From assembly GCA_019828565.1 (NCBI GenBank), contig JAHDYR010000067.1, forward strand, positions 310,001 to 374,000: a DNA stretch of 64,000 nucleotides, given 5' to 3'. Position numbers and translations under genes: made by a program. Origin of the DNA: Carpediemonas membranifera (taxonomy: Eukaryota; Fornicata). This document shows, in pieces, positions 47,881 through 55,965 of the stretch. The notes beneath the pieces were generated by a model. The model saw nothing but the letters and a program-made list of their open reading frames with translations. It was not told where the DNA came from and made no database searches. Each line of letters opens with the position of its first letter. Within the stretch, counting starts at the first letter, position 1.

Positions 47881-48085
47881 ATGGGTGAACTCGGGCTGGG
47901 TTGGAGGGAATTCTCCGGATTCTTGGAGATTCCGTTCCAGATCGACCAGATTTTATACTCTGCCCGTACAGCCTCTTTATCAGCGGCCAATCCATCTGCG
48001 CGTTCGTCCATCCCTTCCCTAAGCCCGGCCTCCTACGAGGGTCACGGGCCAACGGGTTCGTCACAGCATCGCCGCTGCAGTTCCT
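47881..48085 (+). pseudogene. Decayed fragment of the RCC1-like family
   Basis: Just after paralog A, two frames together resemble its C-terminal part: MGELGLGWREFSGFLEIPF then QIDQILYS (compare GQLGLGHCDQMTGFVKLPF), then, after a frame change near 47965, SLFISGQSICAF, PGLLRG and TASPLQF (compare IFISLGQVLFAG, SGLLPG, TPAPLTF). No single frame spans it. It appears to be the remnant of a tandem duplicate. The rest of 47830-48394 shows only scattered short frames. Confidence 0.6.
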
Positions 48086-48394
48086 CCAGAGTCAGTGCAG
48101 TTTACCACGACACCTGCCGGCACCTGTGGGTTTCTCAGGGAAAGACAACCATGTCCTGGGACACTCGAGCTTCCATTCGAGACTTCGCAGGCCGAGTTGA
48201 ACGAGTAAGACCTGGTCTACCTGCAGGACGTGGAGGGTGAGTGGGCAGCGGCCATGATGGACGATGGGGCCCCTGCGGATTCGACGTGAACCCTGTCGAG
48301 ATTGTTGAATATGTGCGGGTATAAAGCAGTCTTTTATGTGTTGTTTGTGTGCTTGACAGTGTCGAGGGGGTAACGCTTGGGCGATCAGTCACTT

Positions 48395-48402
48395 CGCAGT
48401 TT
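48395..48402 (+). promoter_or_regulatory. CGCAGTTT element
   Basis: The octamer is followed directly by ATGTCAC. ATG codons lie at 48403 and 48419, but both open short frames. The gene assigned below starts at 48553, so an upstream exon may be missing from that model. Confidence 0.3.
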
Positions 48403-48552
48403 ATGTCACTATTTTCTCATGGTTCGACGAACAAAAAGAGAATGGGAGCTTCTTGCGTATAGTTTTGGTTCAAGATTCCCGAATATCTCATTGAATACCG
48501 CATCGTGTTCTATTTGCGGCTGCGAACCTCACAATATTGTAAGAACGAGCAC

Positions 48553-49107
48553 ATGAGTCTTATAGACACACTAGATTTCTCTGTTGCGGGAACAACAGCC
48601 ACGACGACACGCGGTATCACCGTGAACTGCTATCTCTCCAAAACGAACTGCAAATACCTCGACAAGCCCTTTGACGTCGACATTCCAATGAACCACGCGA
48701 CCAAGTCCAACAGATACCTTCTCAGGGTTGAAGGCCCCAACACACACGACATCAGTGGCCTCAAGTTCGAAATTCCCGCGGGCTTTACCTTCAGCGCGGC
48801 CGCGGTCCTGCCCTACGAGGGCCGCTTCCAGAGTTCCGCGGTGTTTAACACGGCTCTCCGCGCCGCATTGGTGCACGAGATATTGTCTAAGCTGGCGGAT
48901 AAGAATCTGCGACACGGGCGGAAATTACTCGCTGCGGCGGACGACACGATGCAGCAGATGCTTACGGAGGAAGGAAACATCCCCCAGCCGACTATAGACG
49001 ATATAGTCGTGAAGGCTAACGGGAAAACATCGAAGGTGACCAAGTTCCGTCATTTCAAGGACTGGGCTGGGACCCTGCCTGTCGTGGGCCCTGCCCTGCC
49101 AGGTTGA
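48553..49107 (+). CDS. Unknown protein
   Basis: No family was recognised for this 184-residue protein. It starts MSLIDTLDFSVAGTTATTTR. The first half is beta-rich (GITVNCYLSKTNCKYL, NRYLLRVEGPNTHDISGLKFEIP, FTFSAAAVLPYEGRF) and the second helical (FNTALRAALVHEILSKLADKNL, DTMQQMLTEEGNIPQP), ending Gly/Pro-rich (LPVVGPALPG). The start is the first ATG of the frame. A promoter-like CGCAGTTT lies 150 nt upstream, and the intervening bases include a small frame at 48419 (MVRRTKREWELLAY), so a spliced 5' exon is possible. It was not resolved. Confidence 0.6.
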   Translation: MSLIDTLDFSVAGTTATTTRGITVNCYLSKTNCKYLDKPFDVDIPMNHATKSNRYLLRVEGPNTHDISGLKFEIPAGFTFSAAAVLPYEGRFQSSAVFNTALRAALVHEILSKLADKNLRHGRKLLAAADDTMQQMLTEEGNIPQPTIDDIVVKANGKTSKVTKFRHFKDWAGTLPVVGPALPG

Positions 49108-49483
49108 AGTGACATGATAAACTTTTCACGCTCAATGAGGCCAGACAGTCTCTGGCAGCGGCACTGATAGCGTGGATCTGCGACAGCCTCCACCAGGTGC
49201 GGAGGGCGAACCACCGGAGACTGCTCCGGACAAGACAATCTACTATATTCTCCTCCCTGGAGGGTCCCGTACTGGGGGACGCCAATCGGCCTCTCCTATG
49301 CGACGTCCTCCCGGAGGAGTGGCTGGTCTCGGCTGGCCGTTTGTAACATACCAAGGGATTAAATTACATAAATACGTAAATGTGGGTGACGGGGGATGGT
49401 GGGTTGGGTGTATTTGGTTCGGATGTGCGCAGCATGAGTTAGTTGTGTCGCGGCAGTTGTCGAGATCGTCTCATCAAGTCACG
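49108..49483. other. Intergenic stretch
   Basis: No gene was recognised between the unknown protein and cystinosin. G/T-rich near its end. Confidence 0.4.
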
Positions 49484-49491
49484 CGCAGTTT
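49484..49491 (+). promoter_or_regulatory. CGCAGTTT element upstream of cystinosin
   Basis: The octamer, followed by GTG, lies 19 nt (from its A) before the ATG at 49506. This is the shortest spacing of the set. Confidence 0.4.
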
Positions 49492-49505
49492 GTGTTTCTT
49501 CAGCG

Positions 49506-50379
49506 ATGTCACTCTTTGAAGTATACGCATTTTGCGCAAAGTGGGTATCGTTCGTTGTTGGATGGATTAGTTTCTTCCTGTGGTCGTTTTCGTTCTATCC
49601 ACAGGTGATACTGAACTTCCGTCGCCGAGATGCCAAAGGACTTAACTTGCAATTTGTTCTGATCAACCTTATCGGCTTTAGCTGCTACAGCGTCTACAAT
49701 GTATCACTCTTTTTCATTCCTCCAGTCCAAGATGCCTACCTCTCGAGCCATCCGTCCATCCATAGCCGCGGAGACATACCCGTTCATCTTTCAGACGTCA
49801 TCTTCAGCGTACACGCAGCCATCATCACGGCAGTAACGCTGCTTCAGATGGTCATCTTCCCTACAGGGTCGCAGAAGGTGGACTGGTATTCTATTTCGTT
49901 TATTGCCATCTGTTTGTTCATGGTCCCAATCCCATCACACAGCAGTGCTGCTCATCGTAAGCCCAACCGCTCTGGCAATATTCAGGGTGATCCACCCGTT
50001 CTACATCATAGCATGCCTCGGCTACGTCAAGACGGTGTCTTCTCTCGTCAAATACATCCCACAGGCATTCATGAACTGGCGCAGGAAGAGTACGGTCGGT
50101 TGGTCGATCGGGAATATCCTTCTTGATATCTCTGGGTCAGGTTTCAATCTTTTCCAGACCGCTCTGGATGCAACTGTCACACATTTCGACATCCTCGCCA
50201 ATGTACCCAAGCTGAGTCTTGCAGCTGTATCCGCAGGCTTTGACGTTCTCTTCATCATCCAGCACTACGTCTTGTACCGCGACAGGGGCCGCGACAGGAC
50301 AGCGGACATGGAGAAGCTCGAGGATGTGTCGTTCCAGCTCAATGACGAGCTCCATATGCTCAGTAGCGCGGACCCGTGA
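49506..50379 (+). CDS. CTNS: Cystinosin (PQ-loop lysosomal cystine/H+ exporter), one intron
   Basis: Exons 49506-49911 and 49943-50379 encode 280 residues. The first PQ-loop is SFSFYPQVILNFRRRDAKGLN, with the Pro-Gln pair and following basic loop. The second is LVKYIPQAFMNWRRKSTVGWSIGNILLD, nearly identical to human cystinosin [28 protein letters not shown]. Between them YSVYNVSLFFIP and LSDVIFSVHAAIITAVTLLQM also match, and FDVLFIIQHYVLYR precedes the tail. Seven membrane helices are expected. The long lumenal glycosylated head of animal cystinosin is missing. The protein would export cystine from lysosome-like vacuoles. The tail ends DELHMLSS, which could hold a tyrosine-free sorting signal. 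The intron is 31 nt. Confidence 0.93.
49912..49942 (+). other. Intron of cystinosin, 31 nt
   Basis: GTTTGT donor and CCATCACACAG acceptor. It lies between the two PQ-loops and joins frames with a gap-free match to the family. Confidence 0.88.
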
Positions 50380-51298
50380 GGGGTGTAAAGGTACTTGTAG
50401 GCGTTTCCGGGCATGTATATGGGTATGTATATGGGTATGATGACGGTAGATTGTCGGCTGGTCCGGCAAGGACATGGTTTGCTGGATGATTTGCAGGGAG
50501 GGAGATGACATGGGGACGACGTAGCGGGTTGTCTTGGCTGGAAGTGGTGTTATACAACGATCCTTTTTATTCCCTCACCCTTGTTAACCACCCGAGCAAC
50601 AGGCTAACTGACCACATCTACATACACCGCAAGGAAGTATGTAGGCCGGCACGTCCGATAATTCAAGTCCACAGCCAGAGCGACACCACTGTGTCACCGG
50701 GAGACGACACATCAAACATCAAACATCAAACTCTGACTCGGGTCCACGGTCTGGGCGACCGCGGTGTCAGCGGGAGGGGGGATATTAGTAGGAGCGGTCA
50801 CCGGCGCCTGCTGAGGCGTTGTAGACCCGGCAGTTGCCCTCAGCAAGGGCGACGGCAGCGGTGTTATACAAAACTGCGCGAATTGGAGTGTGCGCGCAAT
50901 CATCAAAGCATAGCAATGGCTTGAGATCAGGTATTCTCGGTGCATGCAACGGGTCTGCGCATGTAGTGGCATCATCACCGGCTTCCATGAACAGCATTGC
51001 TTTGTCCATGCCGAGAACTGATTCTACACTTTCGTATTCACGCACGAGGAAACGAACTGGGGAATCACCGCCAAAAAACTACTGTCATGCTGTTTCAGCT
51101 ACACATATTGTTCACGCATCCATCTGGGTCATTCATTTCTTCAATCTGCGTTTCTGTCAACCCACATTTCTCTGCAACCTGGAGAGACTCGATCAAATTC
51201 AGCCACATGCACTCTCTAGGTCCTGCACCTGTCCTCTACACCCTCACTTCATCTTTTCGTGTCCGAGTGGTCTCTTTGAAAACTTGGCAAATTCTCCG
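50380..51298. other. Intergenic region with short tandem repeats
   Basis: A GTATATGG-type repeat lies at about 50413-50440 and three copies of CATCAAA at about 50709-50730. A minus-strand frame (about 51009-50785, MDKAMLFMEAGDDATTC to GNCRVYNASAGAGD) looks mildly coding-like but has no family match or upstream signal. The forward open frame from 50834 belongs to no known N-terminus of the SET protein. Confidence 0.4.
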
Positions 51299-52060
51299 AT
51301 GGCTGTGCTGACGAGGGGAGCTCAACAGAGAAAGAACAACGAGAATGCATCTAACAGCGCTATTACGTCATATTTCCAGGTAACAAAGGCGGCAACCCCG
51401 ATTTTGAGGAAGCCCATCGCGAAACGCCCTTCAACTGTCCATAAGACCACGACTGTGAGCGTCAAGGGATGCACAAAGATCAAGATTAATCACTGGAGCG
51501 ACGCTGCCTTGCAATTCCAGGAGAAGCTTGCCCGTTATGAGCCTGACGACGAATGTGATCTCCGCCGTGCTGGAAACGAGGAATGCACCAGCAGAAACTG
51601 CACAAACCCTGAATGCACTAACCGCAAGCTCCAGTGGCGCCACTACTCGCCCTACGCCATCCAAGCAGCGGGCGACAAGGGCTGGGGCATGTATGCCGTC
51701 ACCACGATTCCTAAGGGCGCGCTCGTCATCGAATACGTCGGGATGGTCGTCACAGAGGAGGAGGCGAAGGTAAGACTGGCGAACAACACATCATGCCACG
51801 TCTATTGCCTGAGCATGGGATCGGGTACGGTCATTGACGCCGGGGAGAAGGGCAACGATGCAAGATTCATCAACCACTCGTGCGAGCCTAACTGCGAGAC
51901 CCAGAAGTTGTTTGTAGGCACGAAACCGCGGGTGGGTATCTTTGCCAAGCGCGCTATCCCCAAAGGGGAAGAGATCTCGTTCGACTATCACTTCGAGGTG
52001 GACGAGGCCAACAAGGTGGTGTGCCAGTGCGGCGCTGCAACGTGCCGTGGCTTTGTGTGA
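51299..52060 (+). CDS. SET-domain histone lysine methyltransferase with AWS and post-SET motifs
   Basis: The 253-residue protein has a basic N-terminal tail, then a Cys-rich AWS-like region (CDLRRAGNEECTSRNCTNPEC). The SET domain spans about 115-240: GWGMYAVTTIPKGALVIEYVG, YCLSMGSGTVIDAGEKGN, the catalytic/SAM motif RFINHSCEPNC, and EEISFDYHF. The post-SET CQCGAATCRGF completes the zinc site. This order is that of the ASH1/NSD/SETD2 (H3K36) group, though its substrate cannot be told from sequence. Residues 20-27 (NSAITSYF) resemble a PCNA-interacting PIP box with Asn in place of Gln. Met 51299 is chosen because upstream codons lack coding character. Confidence 0.88.
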   Translation: MAVLTRGAQQRKNNENASNSAITSYFQVTKAATPILRKPIAKRPSTVHKTTTVSVKGCTKIKINHWSDAALQFQEKLARYEPDDECDLRRAGNEECTSRNCTNPECTNRKLQWRHYSPYAIQAAGDKGWGMYAVTTIPKGALVIEYVGMVVTEEEAKVRLANNTSCHVYCLSMGSGTVIDAGEKGNDARFINHSCEPNCETQKLFVGTKPRVGIFAKRAIPKGEEISFDYHFEVDEANKVVCQCGAATCRGFV

Positions 52061-52160
52061 GGCTGGACAGCAACAGGGCATGCATTGGACGCTACCCTGG
52101 TAATAAATGGTCGACATCAGCGTGGCAGTGTTGCAGTGAATAACATCATACTTTATCGGT

Positions 52161-53726
52161 CTAACACACGTCGACGGGAATCGTCTCCTCGAGCTCGTCG
52201 TCACGCACCTCGTCGCCCTCGCAGTCTGTAACATTATACATATCCTTACTGCTGACTGCATATAAATCACCAGCGACGTCCTTGAAGTAGAATACGCCCT
52301 TGTTAGCAAACCCATCATCCAGGAACCCGAATCTCTTGGTCTCTACGGGCATAACGATCATTCCGAACTCCGTGCTGCATACAGTTTGACCGGATGAGAC
52401 CCAAAGCACGTAATTACCACCAAAGAGCACGCGGGAGATGTGCCCAGGGAACTTGAGCGGCGTTGGCAGGACAAGCTCCATCTCCTTGCGGCCTGGAAGA
52501 AGGCCGGATCCGTGAATGTAGTTGAGGTTGGTACCGGCAAAAATCACTTCGTTACCGCACAAAAAGGCGACGAATGATTTGATTCTAAAGGCGTCTGAGT
52601 AAAGAATCTCGTCCACGTGGAATGGCAGGTCAACGAAGCCTATCGGACTGGGGTTGATCCCGAGCCAAGTGCGGCAGGGGGAGTCGTTCTTGATGACTTG
52701 GCGGTCACCCTCGGCAAAGATAGTGATGCCCTTGTCAGTTAAGATGTGATCTGGGACAAAATCATCCGGCATGGGGACAGGCTGGAAACTGTGGGACTTT
52801 TTGCCGGAGAATCGGTGGCCCTCGGACCCGGCGATGATGACACCCGCTGGTGTAAGAATGAAGGCGTTGTAGGTGTCCACGGAGACGGTGTTCACGAGCT
52901 TGTCCTTGTGCCAGCTGGGCAGGCTGGCTTCGTACTCGGCGACCGTCTGGCAGTCGGAAAAGGTGAGGCGGGTCGGGCCGTTGACGTACTGCTCATCCAT
53001 GCCCAGCTGGTTGAGCACGTTGTAGCCCCAGCCGTAGAGTCCACGGCTCGTGACTGCAATGAAGTTTCGACCGTCCTTGGAGGCGACGGACTTGACAAAG
53101 GGCAGGTCAACCCGCGCGTACTTCTCCTCGTCGTCGGCAAAGCTTGGGGAGAACTGCCTGGCGAACAGGCGGCCCGCGTAGCAGCGCTGGAAGGCAACTG
53201 TGGCGGAAGGGTCATGCCATGTCTTGACGGTGCCCTCGCTCTCGGACGCAGCATGGGCTTGCTGCGCCTTCTTGCACATGAACCACATGGCCTTGTCGTT
53301 GTCAGTGTACCTGTTCTTGGCCTCGGTGTCTTCGAGGTCGGAGTCGGCACCAGAGGCCATGAAGATCGTCCAGAACACGCCGTCCGGGAGGTTATAGATG
53401 CGCAGAGGGCGCTTGGTAGTGTCAGGCTCGGCTGTAGTGAGGACTGGGCCCTTGGTAAGGATGCCACAGACCCGTTTGATGAGGACTTGCGCGATGGGTT
53501 GCAGTCTTGGCATGTTCTCAAGCACTTCGAGCAGTGCCTCAACAGTCTTGGAAGGAATGGCGGAATGATCAATCTCGCTGCTGATTATGGTGGTTTTGGA
53601 AGGAATTCGAGTTCTATACTGGCGCATGAAAGCTGCTGAAAGAAGGGCGGGAATGTCACCGCTGATTCGCTGGCAGCATGACAGTGATATGTAATAGGCA
53701 GTAATGAGCGATTGCCTTTCGTCCAT
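52161..53726 (-). CDS. RCC1-like repeat protein, paralog B
   Basis: The protein has 521 residues from Met 53726 (MDERQSLITAYYISL), which aligns with the N-terminus of paralog A; an upstream in-frame Met (53819) would add 31 unmatched residues. An N-terminal helical domain (GDIPALLSAAFMRQY, ALLEVLENMPRLQPIAQVLIKR) is followed by RCC1-like blades, of which AVTSRGLYGWGYNVLNQLG is the clearest. Blades such as DEILYSDAFRIKSFVAFLCGNEVIFAGTN are shared with paralog A. The two are 4.5 kb apart in opposite orientation with other genes between. Some blade repeats are better kept here than in A. Function is unknown; a protein-docking propeller is likely. Confidence 0.72.
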   Translation of the reverse strand: MDERQSLITAYYISLSCCQRISGDIPALLSAAFMRQYRTRIPSKTTIISSEIDHSAIPSKTVEALLEVLENMPRLQPIAQVLIKRVCGILTKGPVLTTAEPDTTKRPLRIYNLPDGVFWTIFMASGADSDLEDTEAKNRYTDNDKAMWFMCKKAQQAHAASESEGTVKTWHDPSATVAFQRCYAGRLFARQFSPSFADDEEKYARVDLPFVKSVASKDGRNFIAVTSRGLYGWGYNVLNQLGMDEQYVNGPTRLTFSDCQTVAEYEASLPSWHKDKLVNTVSVDTYNAFILTPAGVIIAGSEGHRFSGKKSHSFQPVPMPDDFVPDHILTDKGITIFAEGDRQVIKNDSPCRTWLGINPSPIGFVDLPFHVDEILYSDAFRIKSFVAFLCGNEVIFAGTNLNYIHGSGLLPGRKEMELVLPTPLKFPGHISRVLFGGNYVLWVSSGQTVCSTEFGMIVMPVETKRFGFLDDGFANKGVFYFKDVAGDLYAVSSKDMYNVTDCEGDEVRDDELEETIPVDVC

Positions 53727-54004
53727 TTGCGAAATAATGGTTGAAGCTTGTCTGTCAAATATTGCCTCAAAGCAGCAGTTCCCAACTTTGCAGAAATTCG
53801 TCAGATCTCGGGTCAGCACGCGTCAGAGCCGTCCTTGCCACTAGCTGTGATCGTGTGACAATCTGTGCAAAGAGTGGAATCTAGCTGGGACGACCGATTT
53901 GACTTCAGGAGAGCGAGGTGTAGCACAGCGCATGTATCAGCACTATATGCACTGCTGTAATCGCTTCCGTCTTCTGCTCTTGGCCTCGGAACAATCTTGC
54001 GATC
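53727..54004. other. Region between RCC1-like paralog B and the repeat-flanked element
   Basis: No gene was recognised. A minus-strand short frame here (to 54085) includes the peptide LDSTILILRST encoded by the 30-bp repeat. Confidence 0.35.
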
Positions 54005-54034
54005 TGTGCTGCGCAGGATTAGAATTGTTGAGTC
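54005..54034 (+). repeat. Left 30-bp direct repeat
   Basis: Begins TGTGCTGCGCAGG and ends GTTGAGTC. Identical to 55624-55653, and followed in both cases by one variable base and AAAA. Confidence 0.85.
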
Positions 54035-54110
54035 CAAAACACACAGTGATCCAAGCAGCATCAGGATCGCAGTGTGGTTCATCATACTCTGTCAATCGTG
54101 CGCTGCATAT

Positions 54111-54130
54111 CACGCGCGCTGCAGCGCGTG
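54111..54130 (-). ncRNA. Hairpin that may belong to a Fanzor guide RNA
   Basis: CACGCGC, loop GCTGCA, GCGCGTG forms a perfect 7-bp stem about 130 bp past the stop of the Fanzor-like ORF, where omegaRNA scaffolds of TnpB/Fanzor are usually encoded. There is no evidence of expression. Confidence 0.25.
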
Positions 54131-54259
54131 TTTGCTCAACTTAGCAAGTTAATGATAGCGAGGAAGAGCACCTCTCTGGGAGTCGTAGTGGAAAGGAGAT
54201 TGCTCTATCTGATCTGAAGTTGCATCGAAGGTGCACCAAAGGATGTTCTCGCTGGCGCT

Positions 54260-55123
54260 CTAATCTCGGTGAGAGAGATTGAGAAGTATGACTCTCTGCT
54301 CGGGATGCCGACGTAGCCGTTCAACGCGCCATGGAGCTCCCTCGCACGCGGGATTCTGGCAGAGCATGGTGCGGTGTGTGTGCACCACACGTCGGAAGTG
54401 TGATTTGCAGTATGGGCACACGATGGAAGTGCGGAATTCCGAGACTATCGTGACACTCACGACGACGTTGTGCCGGAGCATGATGCCAGGAAGAGCTCGA
54501 GCAAAGTGGCGGTACGGAGCACAGGAGGGAGTGCCGGCGGAACAAAACAGTGCAGCCCCATACGCGACTTCGAGATGAATGGGCTCCGGGGGGCGCCCGC
54601 CGAGATCATCCAGGAGTTGACGTCCAGCCCGGGTGAAGTGCTTCAGGCGCAGACAATGATTGGCAAAAGTCGCACGGCGGAAACACTTTCTCGTCCCCTC
54701 GTTGATGATCTGAACGATATTCTCATGGACAAACCTAATCGACTGTTTGAGAGCCTCTAGACTTGTCGTTTTGAACGATGCTGCGCTCATATTCACGCGG
54801 AAAGAGGGGGTGGCAGTGTAGCCACACTTAGCGAGTACGCCAGATACACTCTGCCCGTCTGGTCGGCGGATCGTGTAGCCGCCTAGCGACCGAGCACCAG
54901 GGTCGAAGCCCATGAGAGCTTGAATGTCCGGGGCAGGAGTAGCCTCGGTGTCATCCTGACCGAGCCGAGCCCGCTTGTTGCTGCTACCCTTTTTGTACGT
55001 GGGCCGGACTCTCTTCCCTTGGCAATGCTGACGATCTGCGCGAGGACCTCCTGGTCGAACAGGTTGACCGTCCTCGGTGGGGTCAACGCGTGCGCAGATG
55101 CAGAGACGCACGCAAGCAGGCAA
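54260..55123 (-). CDS. Fanzor/TnpB-like RNA-guided nuclease, probably degenerate
   Basis: The 287-residue frame has the C-terminal RuvC/zinc module of Fanzor. It carries the RuvC-I-like aspartate in MGFDPGARSLGGYTIRR (D74), a YGAALF block where Fanzors have G-D/N-x-x-F, and the hallmark EFRTSIVCPYC (E229, C236, C239) followed by LCQNPAC (C255, C260). The last RuvC motif, usually W-x-RD-x-N-A-A-x-N-I, reads WRVERLRRHPEQ, so the final aspartate and asparagine are not conserved. Upstream of about residue 60 another frame (TVNLFDQEVLAQIVSIAKG, within 55290-54883) looks more protein-like, suggesting an unseen intron or a frameshift. No full-length N-terminal domain was found. It may be inactive. 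Confidence 0.6.
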   Translation of the reverse strand: MPACVRLCICARVDPTEDGQPVRPGGPRADRQHCQGKRVRPTYKKGSSNKRARLGQDDTEATPAPDIQALMGFDPGARSLGGYTIRRPDGQSVSGVLAKCGYTATPSFRVNMSAASFKTTSLEALKQSIRFVHENIVQIINEGTRKCFRRATFANHCLRLKHFTRAGRQLLDDLGGRPPEPIHLEVAYGAALFCSAGTPSCAPYRHFARALPGIMLRHNVVVSVTIVSEFRTSIVCPYCKSHFRRVVHTHRTMLCQNPACEGAPWRVERLRRHPEQRVILLNLSHRD

Positions 55124-55965
55124 GTGAATGTGTGCTTAGCCTGCGTGAAAGAACGCATGCCGGGTTCAAGATTTCCTCGCCGCGGCGCGTTGTTATCGCC
55201 TCCACCGTTAATCTCGCCAATGGCCTTGTTAACGGAAGCCTTCGCCGTGTATATCTTGGAAGGCATTGGAGTATATTGAGCTGCCTGCATCGATCATTTC
55301 TTTTCGGGGTTCATCAGCTGGCAGCATCCCTCAAAACACAAGAAACCAGCATCATACAACACAAAGCGTCTTTACTACCAGCTACAACCGCTTTCGACCA
55401 CTAGTGTCTCTCACAACAGACTAAGATGACGATGACGACGACATGAGCTTCAGACGCCGGCAATGGACGACAGATGAGCGCGTAACAGACGAGCAAAGAC
55501 GCGAAAGAAGACAGCAGCGTTCGACACAGACGATGGACGACGCATCTTTTCGTGCAGACCGACGACTGAAAGCACGAAAGCCCGATGGTACAGACGAGGG
55601 CTGAAGTGGGTGAGTGGAGGTAGTGTGCTGCGCAGGATTAGAATTGTTGAGTCTAAAAACAAAGCTGCCGCATTCCTAGTTTCTGCTGGAGCGAGAACCA
55701 AGATCCCACCCAGAACCGTCGCTCTTACCATCGCCGACGCCCTCATGTCCGCTACCCTTCTGGTGTACGACAGGTGGGCCGTCAGACTGAACCTGTTCAG
55801 TCCTCTGGAGTTCATCCCAGGGGGGTCGACAGCTTAAGTCACCTTTACATGAATCCTCCACATAAACCTCTAAACGAACCCCCAGAAATCATCTCAAATA
55901 CCACGATCAATGCCGTAACCTGCACCTACCAGACTTCTCATTCTCGGCCAGTACAAGCAGCCACA
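55124..55965. other. Remaining element DNA and HECT upstream region
   Basis: Contains the right repeat, a GATGACGA-type simple repeat at about 55428 and a charged 53-codon plus-strand frame at 55443 (MSFRRRQWTTDERVTDEQ) of doubtful reality. A Met at 55774 is in frame with the HECT protein but has no homologous sequence. Confidence 0.4.
55624..55653 (+). repeat. Right 30-bp direct repeat
   Basis: Identical to 54005-54034. Its edge (55642-55657) is also matched over 16 bases at 37613-37628. Confidence 0.85.

Larger units (their letters stand above)
54005..55653. mobile_element. Putative Fanzor-bearing mobile element bounded by 30-bp direct repeats
   Basis: Identical 30-bp sequences at 54005-54034 and 55624-55653 in the same orientation enclose a minus-strand Fanzor/TnpB-like ORF, a hairpin near the ORF's 3' side and otherwise non-coding DNA (1.65 kb in all). 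Fanzor elements move as part of larger transposons in eukaryotes. The direct-repeat boundary is an inference, and no transposase or terminal inverted repeat was found. Confidence 0.45.

Noticed and set aside
50871-50878. Minus-strand CGCAGTTT as promoter
   Set aside because: No ATG-led gene follows within 100 bp on that strand; it is counted as a chance or coding occurrence.
50834-51298. N-terminal extension of the SET protein frame
   Set aside because: In frame but low in coding bias, with no match to SET proteins; the Met at 51299 starts the plausible protein.
55774-55965. 64-codon extension upstream of the HECT ligase
   Set aside because: It overlaps presumed element and promoter DNA and is not found in UBE3A homologs.
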